The notes below the pieces were generated by a model. It was not told the DNA's origin, ran no database searches, and worked only from the letters and a program-made list of their open reading frames with translations. 10,446 bases of DNA, from NCBI GenBank assembly GCA_018054005.1, contig JAGPKI010000043.1, positions 1 through 10,446 on the forward strand. The letters are read 5' to 3'. Shown here piece by piece: positions 1 through 6,727 of the stretch. A program made the position numbers and the translations under genes. How positions within the stretch are numbered: position 1 is the first letter of the stretch; every line of letters begins with the position of its first letter. The stretch is from Caldisericia bacterium. GTDB taxonomy: Bacteria; Caldisericota; Caldisericia; UBA6126; JAGPKI01.

Positions 1-1
1 A

Positions 2-58
2 ATGACAAAGAATTTAAATGATGTAAAATTTTGGGTAGATAATCTATTAGAAAGGTGA
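2..58 (+). CDS. C-terminal end of an unidentified upstream gene (partial)
   Basis: Of the three plus-strand frames at the left edge, only this one stays open, reading about 18 residues that end N-L-L-E-R before a TGA stop at 56-58. The stop sits inside the Shine-Dalgarno region of the AMMECR1 gene, with only five bases between it and the ATG at 64. Such tight spacing is typical of co-transcribed, translationally coupled genes. The ATG at position 2 could be an internal methionine, so this is more likely a gene tail than a complete small gene. The visible residues are too few to identify a family. Partners often found beside AMMECR1 proteins (MEMO-like and AmrS-type radical SAM proteins) are candidates by context only. 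Confidence 0.45.
   Translation: MTKNLNDVKFWVDNLLER
51..58 (+). promoter_or_regulatory. Shine-Dalgarno sequence that sets the AMMECR1 gene start
   Basis: AAAGGTGA lies five bases before the ATG at 64. The in-frame GTG at 55 is part of this ribosome-binding sequence, so it is unlikely to be the start codon. This supports starting the protein at 64. Confidence 0.7.
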
Positions 59-63
59 ATATT

Positions 64-627
64 ATGTACACTGAAGAGCAAAAAAAGAAAATTTTAAGTA
101 TATCAAGAAAAACTCTTGAATATTATTTTTCCACAAGAAAAAAACTTGAAGTTAGTATAGAAGAAATTAATGACCCAGATCTATTTGAAAAAAGAGGCAC
201 TTTTGTTACATTAACAAAAAGAGGAAATTTAAGAGGTTGTATAGGAACCATTTTACCAATAAAACCCTTAATTCTTGATGTAATTGATAATACTTTAAAT
301 GCTGCTTTTAGAGATCCTCGTTTTCCTCCTCTTGAAAAATGGGAAATGGAAGATTTAGAGATAGAAATTTCAATTTTAACTGTTCCTGAAAAACTTGAGT
401 TTTCGGATTTGAATGATTTGCTGGAGAAATTAAAACCAGGAATAGACGGCGTAATCATAAGAAAAGGTCCATATCAAGCTACATTTCTTCCGCAAGTGTG
501 GGAAGAATTACCTGATAAAGAGCTTTTTCTGGCTCATTTATGTGCTAAGGCTGGATTACCTCCAGATTCATATAAAAATCCACGAAATTTAGAAGTTTAC
601 ACTTACAAAGTTGAAATAATTAAATAG
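64..627 (+). CDS. amrA: AMMECR1 domain protein (AmmeMemoRadiSam system protein A type)
   Basis: A 187-residue protein, close to the usual length of stand-alone bacterial and archaeal AMMECR1 proteins. The family hallmark LRGCIG is at residues 56-61, followed by DPRFPPL near 84-90, DGVIIRKG near 128-135 and FLPQVWEE near 141-148, all in the expected order. No signal peptide or membrane segment is seen. The biochemical role of the family is not settled; in prokaryotes it is often encoded with MEMO-like and radical SAM proteins, and the invariant cysteine in the hallmark suggests a catalytic or binding role. The ATG at 64 is chosen over an in-frame GTG at 55 because the GTG lies within the ribosome-binding sequence. 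It is the only plus-strand gene here, and its last eight bases overlap the end of accC tail to tail. The family call is firm; the symbol is tentative. Confidence 0.9.
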   Translation: MYTEEQKKKILSISRKTLEYYFSTRKKLEVSIEEINDPDLFEKRGTFVTLTKRGNLRGCIGTILPIKPLILDVIDNTLNAAFRDPRFPPLEKWEMEDLEIEISILTVPEKLEFSDLNDLLEKLKPGIDGVIIRKGPYQATFLPQVWEELPDKELFLAHLCAKAGLPPDSYKNPRNLEVYTYKVEIIK

Positions 628-1975
628 CACCATTATTAGTAAATTTTTCTAAATAAGATGTACTGATTTTAGCATCTAAAAAATCTTTGTCATTAACTAT
701 TTTTAATAGAAGTGGAATATTAGTTTTTATTCCCTCAATTGTAAATTCTTCTAAAGCTCTCTTAGCTGTATGAATACAGTTTTCTCTTGATGGTCCATGT
801 ATAATTAACTTGGATAGCAAGGAGTCATAAAAAGGGGGAATCATATATCCACAATATATATGAGAGTCAATTCTTATATTTGGGCCGAGAGGAAAGTGTA
901 GAAAGTCAACTTTACCAGCTTGAGGAGTAAATGTTCCAGGATCCTCAGCATTAATTCTAAATTCAAATGCCCAACCTTCTTGTTTTACATCCTCCTGCCT
1001 GATACTTAAAGTTCCATTTTCTGCAATTTTTATTTGCTCTTTTACAATATCAATTCCTGTTGTTTCTTCTGTAATTGGGTGTTCAACTTGAATTCTCGCA
1101 TTTACTTCCATAAAGTAAAAATTACCAACATCATCAGAGAGAAATTCAAAAGTACCTGCATTTTCGTAATTTAATGCTTTTGCAAGTTTAACGGCTGTTC
1201 GAGTTAAATTTTCAATTTGGTTACTATTTAGAGCAAGCGTAGGTGCCTCTTCGATTATTTTTTGATGTTTTCTCTGGATAGAGCACTCTCTAACTCCTAA
1301 ATGGACTACTCCGCCCTTTCCATCTCCGAGGATTTGAACTTCAACATGTCTTGGATTGGATAAACACTTCTCAATATATATTTCATCTGAACCAAAAGCT
1401 GTGAAAGACTCTCTTTTTGCTAAAGCAAATAGTTCATCTAATTCTTCCTGGTTTGATACTTTTCTTATTCCTCTACCACCTCCACCCATGGCTGCTTTAA
1501 GAAGAATTGGGTAATCTATTTCTGAGGCAATCATTCTTGCTTCCATTTCATCTTCAATAGGGTCGAGAGTTCCAGGTAGTATCGGTACGCCAACTTCTTT
1601 TGCAATCTTTCGAACATTCGCCTTGTTTTTAATAAGTTTAAGCATTGAAGAATTGGGACCAATAAATTTTATTCCATAATCCTCACAAATGGAAGCAAAC
1701 GAAGAGTTTTCAGATAGAAAACCATATCCAGGGTGAATCGCATCAACATCTAAAAGTAAAGCAGCTGTTATTATTGCTGAAGGATTTAAGTAACTTAAGT
1801 TTGATGGTGCTGGACCAATGCATATTGACCTATCTGCAAGCTTTACAGGAATTGTATCAGCATCCGCTTCTGAGAATACCTGGACTGTTTCAATTGATAA
1901 ATCTTTACATGCCCTTATAATCCTTAATGCTATCTCTCCTCTATTGGCTATTAAAATTCTCTTAATTTTCTTCAT
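620..1975 (-). CDS. accC: Acetyl-CoA carboxylase, biotin carboxylase subunit
   Basis: AccC carboxylates the biotin on AccB using ATP and bicarbonate, the first half-reaction of malonyl-CoA synthesis in the cytoplasm. From the ATG at 1975 the protein has 451 residues, the normal AccC length. Visible motifs are ANRGEIA (10-16), HPGYGFLSEN (81-90), the glycine-rich ATP-grasp loop MGGGGRG (163-169), RKHQK (about 235-239), the catalytic MEVNARIQVEHP (289-300) and FRIN (about 339-342). A TTG at 1990 would add five residues, but the ATG gives the standard N-terminus and has a GAGAAG sequence five bases upstream. It follows accB after 89 bases. The carboxylase could also serve pyruvate carboxylase, but the neighbouring AccB has the acetyl-CoA carboxylase-type thumb. 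AccA and AccD are not in the window. The stop codon lies inside the AMMECR1 gene on the other strand. Confidence 0.96.
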   Translation of the reverse strand: MKKIKRILIANRGEIALRIIRACKDLSIETVQVFSEADADTIPVKLADRSICIGPAPSNLSYLNPSAIITAALLLDVDAIHPGYGFLSENSSFASICEDYGIKFIGPNSSMLKLIKNKANVRKIAKEVGVPILPGTLDPIEDEMEARMIASEIDYPILLKAAMGGGGRGIRKVSNQEELDELFALAKRESFTAFGSDEIYIEKCLSNPRHVEVQILGDGKGGVVHLGVRECSIQRKHQKIIEEAPTLALNSNQIENLTRTAVKLAKALNYENAGTFEFLSDDVGNFYFMEVNARIQVEHPITEETTGIDIVKEQIKIAENGTLSIRQEDVKQEGWAFEFRINAEDPGTFTPQAGKVDFLHFPLGPNIRIDSHIYCGYMIPPFYDSLLSKLIIHGPSRENCIHTAKRALEEFTIEGIKTNIPLLLKIVNDKDFLDAKISTSYLEKFTNNGAI

Positions 1976-2031
1976 TTTAACTTCTCGCAATCTTTTTAAT
2001 TTTTACATAACACAACAGAAAAACATTTTAC

Positions 2032-2056
2032 GATGTATAAAATTTTTATATACATC
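2032..2056. repeat. Inverted repeat in the accB-accC gap
   Basis: Arms GATGTATA (2032-2039) and TATACATC (2049-2056) are perfect eight-base complements around a nine-base AT-only centre. The repeat begins eight bases past the accB stop, in an 89-base gap that is the longest in the operon. It is not a convincing intrinsic terminator: the stem is weak and AT-rich, and no uninterrupted U-tract follows directly on the minus strand. It could be a protein-binding palindrome, an mRNA hairpin that shields the accB 3' end or slows accC translation, or chance in AT-rich DNA. Confidence 0.5.
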
Positions 2057-2064
2057 AAGTTATT

Positions 2065-2514
2065 TTACTCAGCTAAGAGTTCTACCTTAAATAAATTTTT
2101 ACCAAATTCGACCATCTCGCCATTTTCAGGGTAAATATCTATGATTTTACCTCTTTTTTCAACTGTTATTTCGTTCATTACTTTCATGGCTTCAATTATG
2201 CAGAGTGTTTGTTTTGGTTCCACTATATCGCCTATTTCAACGAAAGGCGAAGAGTCTGGTGAAGGAGCCCTGTAGAAAGTACCAATAAGAGGAGCTTTTA
2301 CAAAAATGTAATTACCGTTTTCTTTTACTTCATCATTTGAAGGCGGTTTATCCTTTTGATGTGCTTCAATAAACTCTTTTTTTTCGATATTAAAAATTTC
2401 ACTACTCTCTATCTGGATTGAAAGCTCTTTTGATTGAATTGAGATAGACTTTAAATTATTTGATTTTATTATTGAGACAAGATTTTTCACTATTTCTATT
2501 ATTTCATTTTCCAT
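2065..2514 (-). CDS. accB: Acetyl-CoA carboxylase, biotin carboxyl carrier protein (BCCP)
   Basis: A 149-residue protein, typical for AccB. The C-terminal biotinyl domain (about 70-149) contains EAMKVMNEI, with the biotin-accepting lysine at residue 111. Just before it, TFYRAPSPDSSPFVE (about 79-93) matches the protruding thumb of acetyl-CoA carboxylase BCCPs, which separates it from the biotin domains of pyruvate or oxaloacetate carboxylases. The N-terminal 45 residues are helix-like, and a charged, proline-containing linker (about 46-68) joins the two parts. AccB carries CO2 between AccC and the AccA/AccD transferase. The ATG lies three bases past the ispDF stop, and an AGGGGG ribosome-binding sequence is embedded in the end of ispDF, so the two are probably coupled. 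A biotin ligase is needed for activity and is not in the window. Confidence 0.96.
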   Translation of the reverse strand: MENEIIEIVKNLVSIIKSNNLKSISIQSKELSIQIESSEIFNIEKKEFIEAHQKDKPPSNDEVKENGNYIFVKAPLIGTFYRAPSPDSSPFVEIGDIVEPKQTLCIIEAMKVMNEITVEKRGKIIDIYPENGEMVEFGKNLFKVELLAE

Positions 2515-2517
2515 AAA

Positions 2518-3705
2518 TTATATTCCCCCTTTATAATAATTTAATGTAACAATTGTTATTGCCCTTATACCTTCTCCTCTTCCTGCAGCATCGAAACCTT
2601 TATCTGTTGTAGCTTTTAAATTAATTCTACTTCTATCTATTTTTAATGTTTTAGAGATATTTTCAATTATTTTTTCTGAATAATCAGAAATTTTAGGTTC
2701 TTTACAAATTATAGTTGAATCTAAATTTATTATTTCAATTTCAGAAATTTCTTCTATTAAACTTGATAGTAGCTTTGTACTTTTTACACCTAAAATTTCT
2801 TTTGTTCCAACTCCAAAATATAATCCTATATCGCCCATTCCTAATGCTCCAAGAATTGCATCAATAATTGAGTGCGTAAGAACATCTGCATCTGAATCTC
2901 CACTTAAGCCTGAGGAAAATGGAATTTTTATTCCTCCGATTATTAATTGCCTATCTTTAATAAAAGGGTGAAAATCATAACCAAATCCAGTCCTAATTTC
3001 TCCATGCTCAAGAGCTTTTAGTATCTGCAAATCATCTTTACAGGTTAACTTGTGTGCAGAAAGGCTACCGTTAATAGTTTTTACTTTGGCACTATTAAAA
3101 GAACTTAAAATTAATTCTGCTTCATCTCGAAAATTATCTAATTTATCAACATTTTTCGAGAATGCATCTTTTAACGTTTTTACAATGAAACCCTGTGGAG
3201 TTTGAGTTAAATTTAGATTTTTACCAAAATAAGAATAAGTCTTTTTATCAAAAACTACATAGTCTTGATCTACTAATTTTATTGCATCATAAACAGGTAA
3301 AACAGGGATGATACCATCGATTGCACCTCTTGATAATTCTTTTATTTCTTCATCTATCAAGGTAGCAGGGAAAAGAGGTCTTGCAGCATCGTGTATTAAT
3401 ACAAAATTAGCTTTTTTTGATATATTCTCTAATCCTCTTAAAACGCTTTCTTCACGAGTTTTACCTCCCTTAACAATATGCGTTATTTTTTCGTATTTTT
3501 TAATTTTGGCATAATCTTTTAAACATTCTTCTGCAACAAGTATTATTTCATTAATTTTATTATTTGAATTAAACTTAATTAAAGAATGTTCAAATATGGG
3601 AATTCCTTTGAGCGGTACTAATAATTTATTTAAGCTATTAGAAAATCTTTTTCCACTACCATAAGCAACAATTATACATGAGGTAAAATCAATGTTCTTT
3701 GACAT
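2518..3705 (-). CDS. ispDF: Bifunctional IspD-IspF (MEP isoprenoid pathway)
   Basis: A 395-residue fusion of two MEP-pathway enzymes. The N-terminal half (about 1-230) is IspD, CTP:2-C-methyl-D-erythritol 4-phosphate cytidylyltransferase: A-Y-G-S-G-K-R nucleotide loop (14-20, usually AAGxGxR), GGKTREESV (80-88), HDAARP (105-110) and QTPQGF (169-174). The C-terminal half (about 236-395) is IspF, 2-C-methyl-D-erythritol 2,4-cyclodiphosphate synthase: GYDFH with metal-ligand candidates D244 and H246, SDADVLTH ending at H278, and GRGEGI near 375-380. IspE, the intervening enzyme, is absent. The IspF half has unusual segments (see findings). ATG 3705 is chosen because it leaves a normal short lead before the IspD core. 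An in-frame TTG at 3723 has a GGAAG seven bases upstream and remains possible, since GGAAG is eleven bases from the ATG. The gene starts inside the end of the PIN/TRAM gene. Confidence 0.93.
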   Translation of the reverse strand: MSKNIDFTSCIIVAYGSGKRFSNSLNKLLVPLKGIPIFEHSLIKFNSNNKINEIILVAEECLKDYAKIKKYEKITHIVKGGKTREESVLRGLENISKKANFVLIHDAARPLFPATLIDEEIKELSRGAIDGIIPVLPVYDAIKLVDQDYVVFDKKTYSYFGKNLNLTQTPQGFIVKTLKDAFSKNVDKLDNFRDEAELILSSFNSAKVKTINGSLSAHKLTCKDDLQILKALEHGEIRTGFGYDFHPFIKDRQLIIGGIKIPFSSGLSGDSDADVLTHSIIDAILGALGMGDIGLYFGVGTKEILGVKSTKLLSSLIEEISEIEIINLDSTIICKEPKISDYSEKIIENISKTLKIDRSRINLKATTDKGFDAAGRGEGIRAITIVTLNYYKGGI

Positions 3706-4504
3706 CGCGAATATATCTTCCAAAAATTATCTTCCCAGAAGGTGATTGTAAAATCGAAGTACACTCAGCTAAAACCTTTTTATTTAGGTGAGTTCTCCCA
3801 TCTTCTAGTACAACCATAACACCATCTTCTAAGAATCCGACACCTTGTCTTGGCTCCTTGCCAGCTTTTGTTAGCAAAACTTCGAATTGTTCCCCTGGAA
3901 GAATTTGAAGTCTAAAAGCTAAGGCAACCTCATTAATATTTACTACATTTAATCCTCTATTTCTGCCAATTTCAGTTAACTCTGCATCGAGTGTTACTAT
4001 GCTTGCACCTATGGCTTTTGCAACACTTAAAATATGTTCTCTTATTGATTTCGGTGTTCTGGAATAAACTATAACTCTAAAGTCCCCCCTTTTTATTTTA
4101 CTGATTACTTCTAATGACTCAAACCCTCTTTTTATTCTTGACTTGTACAATTCAGATGAATTCTGCATTCTGCGCATTTCGTCAAGGGTAATGGATGATA
4201 CAAAAATTGGTCTATCGATTAAACCTGTTTTTAATAGTTCAACTATTCTACCATCAAGTATGGCACTACTGTCAATGATAAATGATTTCCTTTTTAAAAA
4301 TCTGAGTAATAATAAACGTATTGAAAATATTAAAGATAAAAGTAAATCAGTTATAAATGGAAGAATATAAAGACCAAGAATCACCCCTATAAAACCACCA
4401 ATCAATGTCCATACATATGAATTGAAGATGCTTTTAAAAAGAAGACCTATAGCATAACAAAGGGCAGTTGCAACAATTAGTCTTATAATTCTTTTTAAGT
4501 CTAT
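3689..4504 (-). CDS. Membrane-anchored PIN and TRAM domain protein, YacL-like
   Basis: Read from an AUA codon at 4504, the protein has 271 residues: hydrophobic segments near 6-23, 30-50 and 53-70, a PIN nuclease fold (about 74-180) with acidic residues D78, D84, E109 and D173, and a TRAM RNA-binding domain (about 202-260) with LPGEQF and QGVGFLEDG. This architecture matches the YacL family, predicted membrane-bound ribonucleases; the substrate is not known from the sequence. The first ordinary start codon in frame is TTG at 4405, but it lacks a ribosome-binding site and would cut off the first membrane segment. A strong AAAGGAG (4521-4515) precedes the longer frame, so the extended form is preferred. 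A yacL-ispD-ispF order is known in Bacillota, as here. The gene ends inside the start of ispDF. Family firm, start uncertain. Confidence 0.85.
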   Translation of the reverse strand: MDLKRIIRLIVATALCYAIGLLFKSIFNSYVWTLIGGFIGVILGLYILPFITDLLLSLIFSIRLLLLRFLKRKSFIIDSSAILDGRIVELLKTGLIDRPIFVSSITLDEMRRMQNSSELYKSRIKRGFESLEVISKIKRGDFRVIVYSRTPKSIREHILSVAKAIGASIVTLDAELTEIGRNRGLNVVNINEVALAFRLQILPGEQFEVLLTKAGKEPRQGVGFLEDGVMVVLEDGRTHLNKKVLAECTSILQSPSGKIIFGRYIRDVKEH

Positions 4505-4512
4505 TTTTGTTT

Positions 4513-4521
4513 ATCTCCTTT
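4513..4521 (-). promoter_or_regulatory. Strong Shine-Dalgarno before the PIN/TRAM gene
   Basis: AAAGGAGAT on the minus strand, located 10 bases (from the last G) before an in-frame AUA codon at 4504. No ATG, GTG or TTG lies at a usable distance in the PIN/TRAM frame; the nearest is TTG at 4405, over 100 bases away. The site therefore argues for non-canonical initiation at or near 4504. Confidence 0.7.
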
Positions 4522-4557
4522 CCGATTAAGTTTTAATTTTAAAGCTTTCTAATTATT

Positions 4558-6708
4558 TTATTTATATTTTAAATAATATATGAATCTCTTTATAGTACTA
4601 AGTAATAAGCCAATAATAATCAAGTAATACCCAAATCTTACAAAACTCATGAGAGGTTTCTTTATTATCTCTATTTCAATTGAATTAGAAATAGTAGGTG
4701 AAGTTATTGTTATTTCATTTAATGAAAAATTTTTAAGTTCAATGGTTTCATTTAAAAGCTTTGATTGTGTTGGGTTAGAATAAAGCACAAAGCCTTTTTT
4801 ATTTATACCTCTTTTTAAAATTAAGTTTTCGCTTTTTCCATTAATATTTATGTCTAATTTAGCAATTTGTTCTATCAGATTTTCTCCTTTTTCCTCCTCT
4901 TCTGTTGATAAAACCTTTATTGTATAATCAGCAATATTTCTATCCTCTCCTTTCTTAATGGTTGCTTCTCCATCGGAAACAGGGGAGATGTAAAAATCTT
5001 TTTTTAATGTTTTCTTTATATAGGGCATTGGAATAGAGACTTCATTTCCCAAACTATTTGTATAATGCCAAAACTTAGGTTCGGCAGGAAAAAGCTCACC
5101 ATTTCCTTTCATTTCTATTTTTAAATATTCTACTTCTCCAAGATATTTTTTTTCTCTTTCGAACTCATCTTTTAGTAAGAAACTATAACCATTTTCAAAG
5201 AATGTTCTTTCTTTAAATAGGTTTACTCTTAACAAAGAATCATGAGTGCTTGAAAAAAATACCCCAATTAAAAGTATACCAACAGCAATAGAACTTAATT
5301 TTCCTCCAATATTTTTAAGACTTAAATGCTTTAAATTTTTGAAAGAAGTTGAAATTGTCAAAAACCCTACTAAAGTAATTATAAAGCTTAGAGGAGTTAA
5401 AGGTAGATCAAAAAATATAAATAAAAGTAGCGACAATAAAGCAGAAATAAATAAATAAACAAAAAAAGCTCTTAAAAATGTATTAAATTTTAGAGGGTGA
5501 TGCTTGCCACAAAGATTTCCAAAAGCTATTCCTAATATGAGAATAATACTGAATATTGAAAAATATATGTAGTAAAAGGAAAGGTGTATATTTTTTGCTT
5601 CTCCTAATAAATATGTAATAAGTGGATAATTTGTACCGATAATTAATACCAAAGCTAATAATAGTATTAATATTGGGGCAAGAAATAAAGCAAACTCTTC
5701 ATAAAAGATATGCTTAATTCTCTTTTTATCTTCTTTTATATCATTAAATCTTAATATAAACAAAATTAGCGGGATTAAAAGAATAATAATTTCTAAAAAA
5801 AATAGCCCGTAAAGTAGACCACTTTCTACATATGAATGTGCTGATATATTTGCAAGTAGTCCTGATCTTGTAAGGAATGTGGTGTGCATTACTCCTGCGA
5901 AGGATAGTATTGCTAAAAGTATTGAGAACTTTAAACCTTTTCCATATTTCTTATATAGTAGAGATGTGTGGAATAATGCTACAATAAATAACCACGTTAT
6001 CAAAGTGCCATTTTCAATAGGATCAAATGACCAGTATCCACCCCATCCAAGAGTTTCGTATGCCCAAAGTGACCCCAACACAATTGCAACAGTAAAACCA
6101 AAGAGAGATAACATTATCCATTTTTGAGTTTTTTTTATCCAGCAGGAATATTCTCTCTTAATTAGCGATGATACTGCATAAGCATATATTAAACCTAAGA
6201 ATGCATAACCTAAGAAAGCAAATGGTGGGTGAATATACATTAAGGGGTGAGAAAGCATTGGATTTAAGCCTAAACCATCACTTACTGTTTTTTGGGTTAG
6301 AGCAAAAGGATTTGATGTATAAAAAAGAATAAGAACCATAAGTAAAATTGAGAGAACTATGGGAGAAGAAAATCTTCTCCATATTTTATCTTTAAGAGAG
6401 ATCAAGAGAGCAACTGAATTAAAAACTGCCCATAAAAGAAATGATCCAGATTGACCAGCCCAAACTGAGACAAACGTTAACCCAGCTGGCATTTCTAAAT
6501 TTGTGTATCGATAAACATTAAGGTATGAAAAATTATGTGTTAGGTATAAATATGCTAAAAAAACAAATGTTAGTATTGTGAAAAATGCAGTTGAATAAGA
6601 AAACACAACTGCATACTTTTCAAAAGCTTTATTTTTGATTCCTAATAAAAATAGAATAAGCGATAAAGAAGTGATTATTATTGATATAAATGTTAAAATA
6701 TTTCCCAT
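4558..6708 (-). CDS. ccmF: Cytochrome c heme lyase subunit CcmF
   Basis: A 716-residue polytopic membrane protein with many hydrophobic helices, a periplasmic-type soluble region near 499-685 and a final helix near 690-710, as in CcmF. CcmF receives heme from CcmE and attaches it to apocytochrome c in System I. Motifs: WAGQSGS (83-89), NPMLSHP then IHPP (149-162) with H160, the tryptophan-rich heme-handling motif GWGGYWSFDPIEN (221-233), FHTSLLY with H247, and TFLTRSG then AHSY with H291. The motif is less tryptophan-rich than the usual WGGWWFWDPVEN. The position matching the conserved C-terminal histidine (E. coli H491) appears to be S473. The ATG at 6708 follows AAAGGAG (6729-6723) by 14 bases, which is long; a TTG at 6771 would overlap bioY and adds a non-membrane leader, so it is rejected. 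No other ccm gene is present. NrfE-like paralogues are an alternative. Confidence 0.9.
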   Translation of the reverse strand: MGNILTFISIIITSLSLILFLLGIKNKAFEKYAVVFSYSTAFFTILTFVFLAYLYLTHNFSYLNVYRYTNLEMPAGLTFVSVWAGQSGSFLLWAVFNSVALLISLKDKIWRRFSSPIVLSILLMVLILFYTSNPFALTQKTVSDGLGLNPMLSHPLMYIHPPFAFLGYAFLGLIYAYAVSSLIKREYSCWIKKTQKWIMLSLFGFTVAIVLGSLWAYETLGWGGYWSFDPIENGTLITWLFIVALFHTSLLYKKYGKGLKFSILLAILSFAGVMHTTFLTRSGLLANISAHSYVESGLLYGLFFLEIIILLIPLILFILRFNDIKEDKKRIKHIFYEEFALFLAPILILLLALVLIIGTNYPLITYLLGEAKNIHLSFYYIYFSIFSIILILGIAFGNLCGKHHPLKFNTFLRAFFVYLFISALLSLLLFIFFDLPLTPLSFIITLVGFLTISTSFKNLKHLSLKNIGGKLSSIAVGILLIGVFFSSTHDSLLRVNLFKERTFFENGYSFLLKDEFEREKKYLGEVEYLKIEMKGNGELFPAEPKFWHYTNSLGNEVSIPMPYIKKTLKKDFYISPVSDGEATIKKGEDRNIADYTIKVLSTEEEEKGENLIEQIAKLDININGKSENLILKRGINKKGFVLYSNPTQSKLLNETIELKNFSLNEITITSPTISNSIEIEIIKKPLMSFVRFGYYLIIIGLLLSTIKRFIYYLKYK

Positions 6709-6727
6709 TCTTTTTGTATTTTCTCCT

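Noticed and set aside
615..648. AATAAT/ATTATT stem followed by a T-run on the plus strand after the AMMECR1 gene, a possible terminator
   Set aside because: The stem is six A-T pairs around an 11-base loop, too weak for an intrinsic terminator, and it lies within accC coding sequence.
2003..2026. Seven-codon mini open frame on the minus strand (ATG to TAA) between accB and accC, a possible leader peptide
   Set aside because: It has no ribosome-binding sequence upstream and no run of regulatory codons; a frame this short is expected by chance.
1818..2090. Plus-strand open frame of 90 codons spanning the accC start and the accB-accC gap
   Set aside because: It is antisense to accC for over half its length and its product has no recognisable features; it is most likely a chance frame.
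2896..3705. Possible frameshift joining separate ispD and ispF genes
   Set aside because: The frame is continuous, both domains are complete in order, and IspD-IspF fusions are a known natural form.
4505..4557. Short AT palindromes (such as AAAGCTTT) between ccmF and the PIN/TRAM gene as a terminator or promoter
   Set aside because: Stems are short and AT-only with no following U-tract, and no convincing -35/-10 pair was found.
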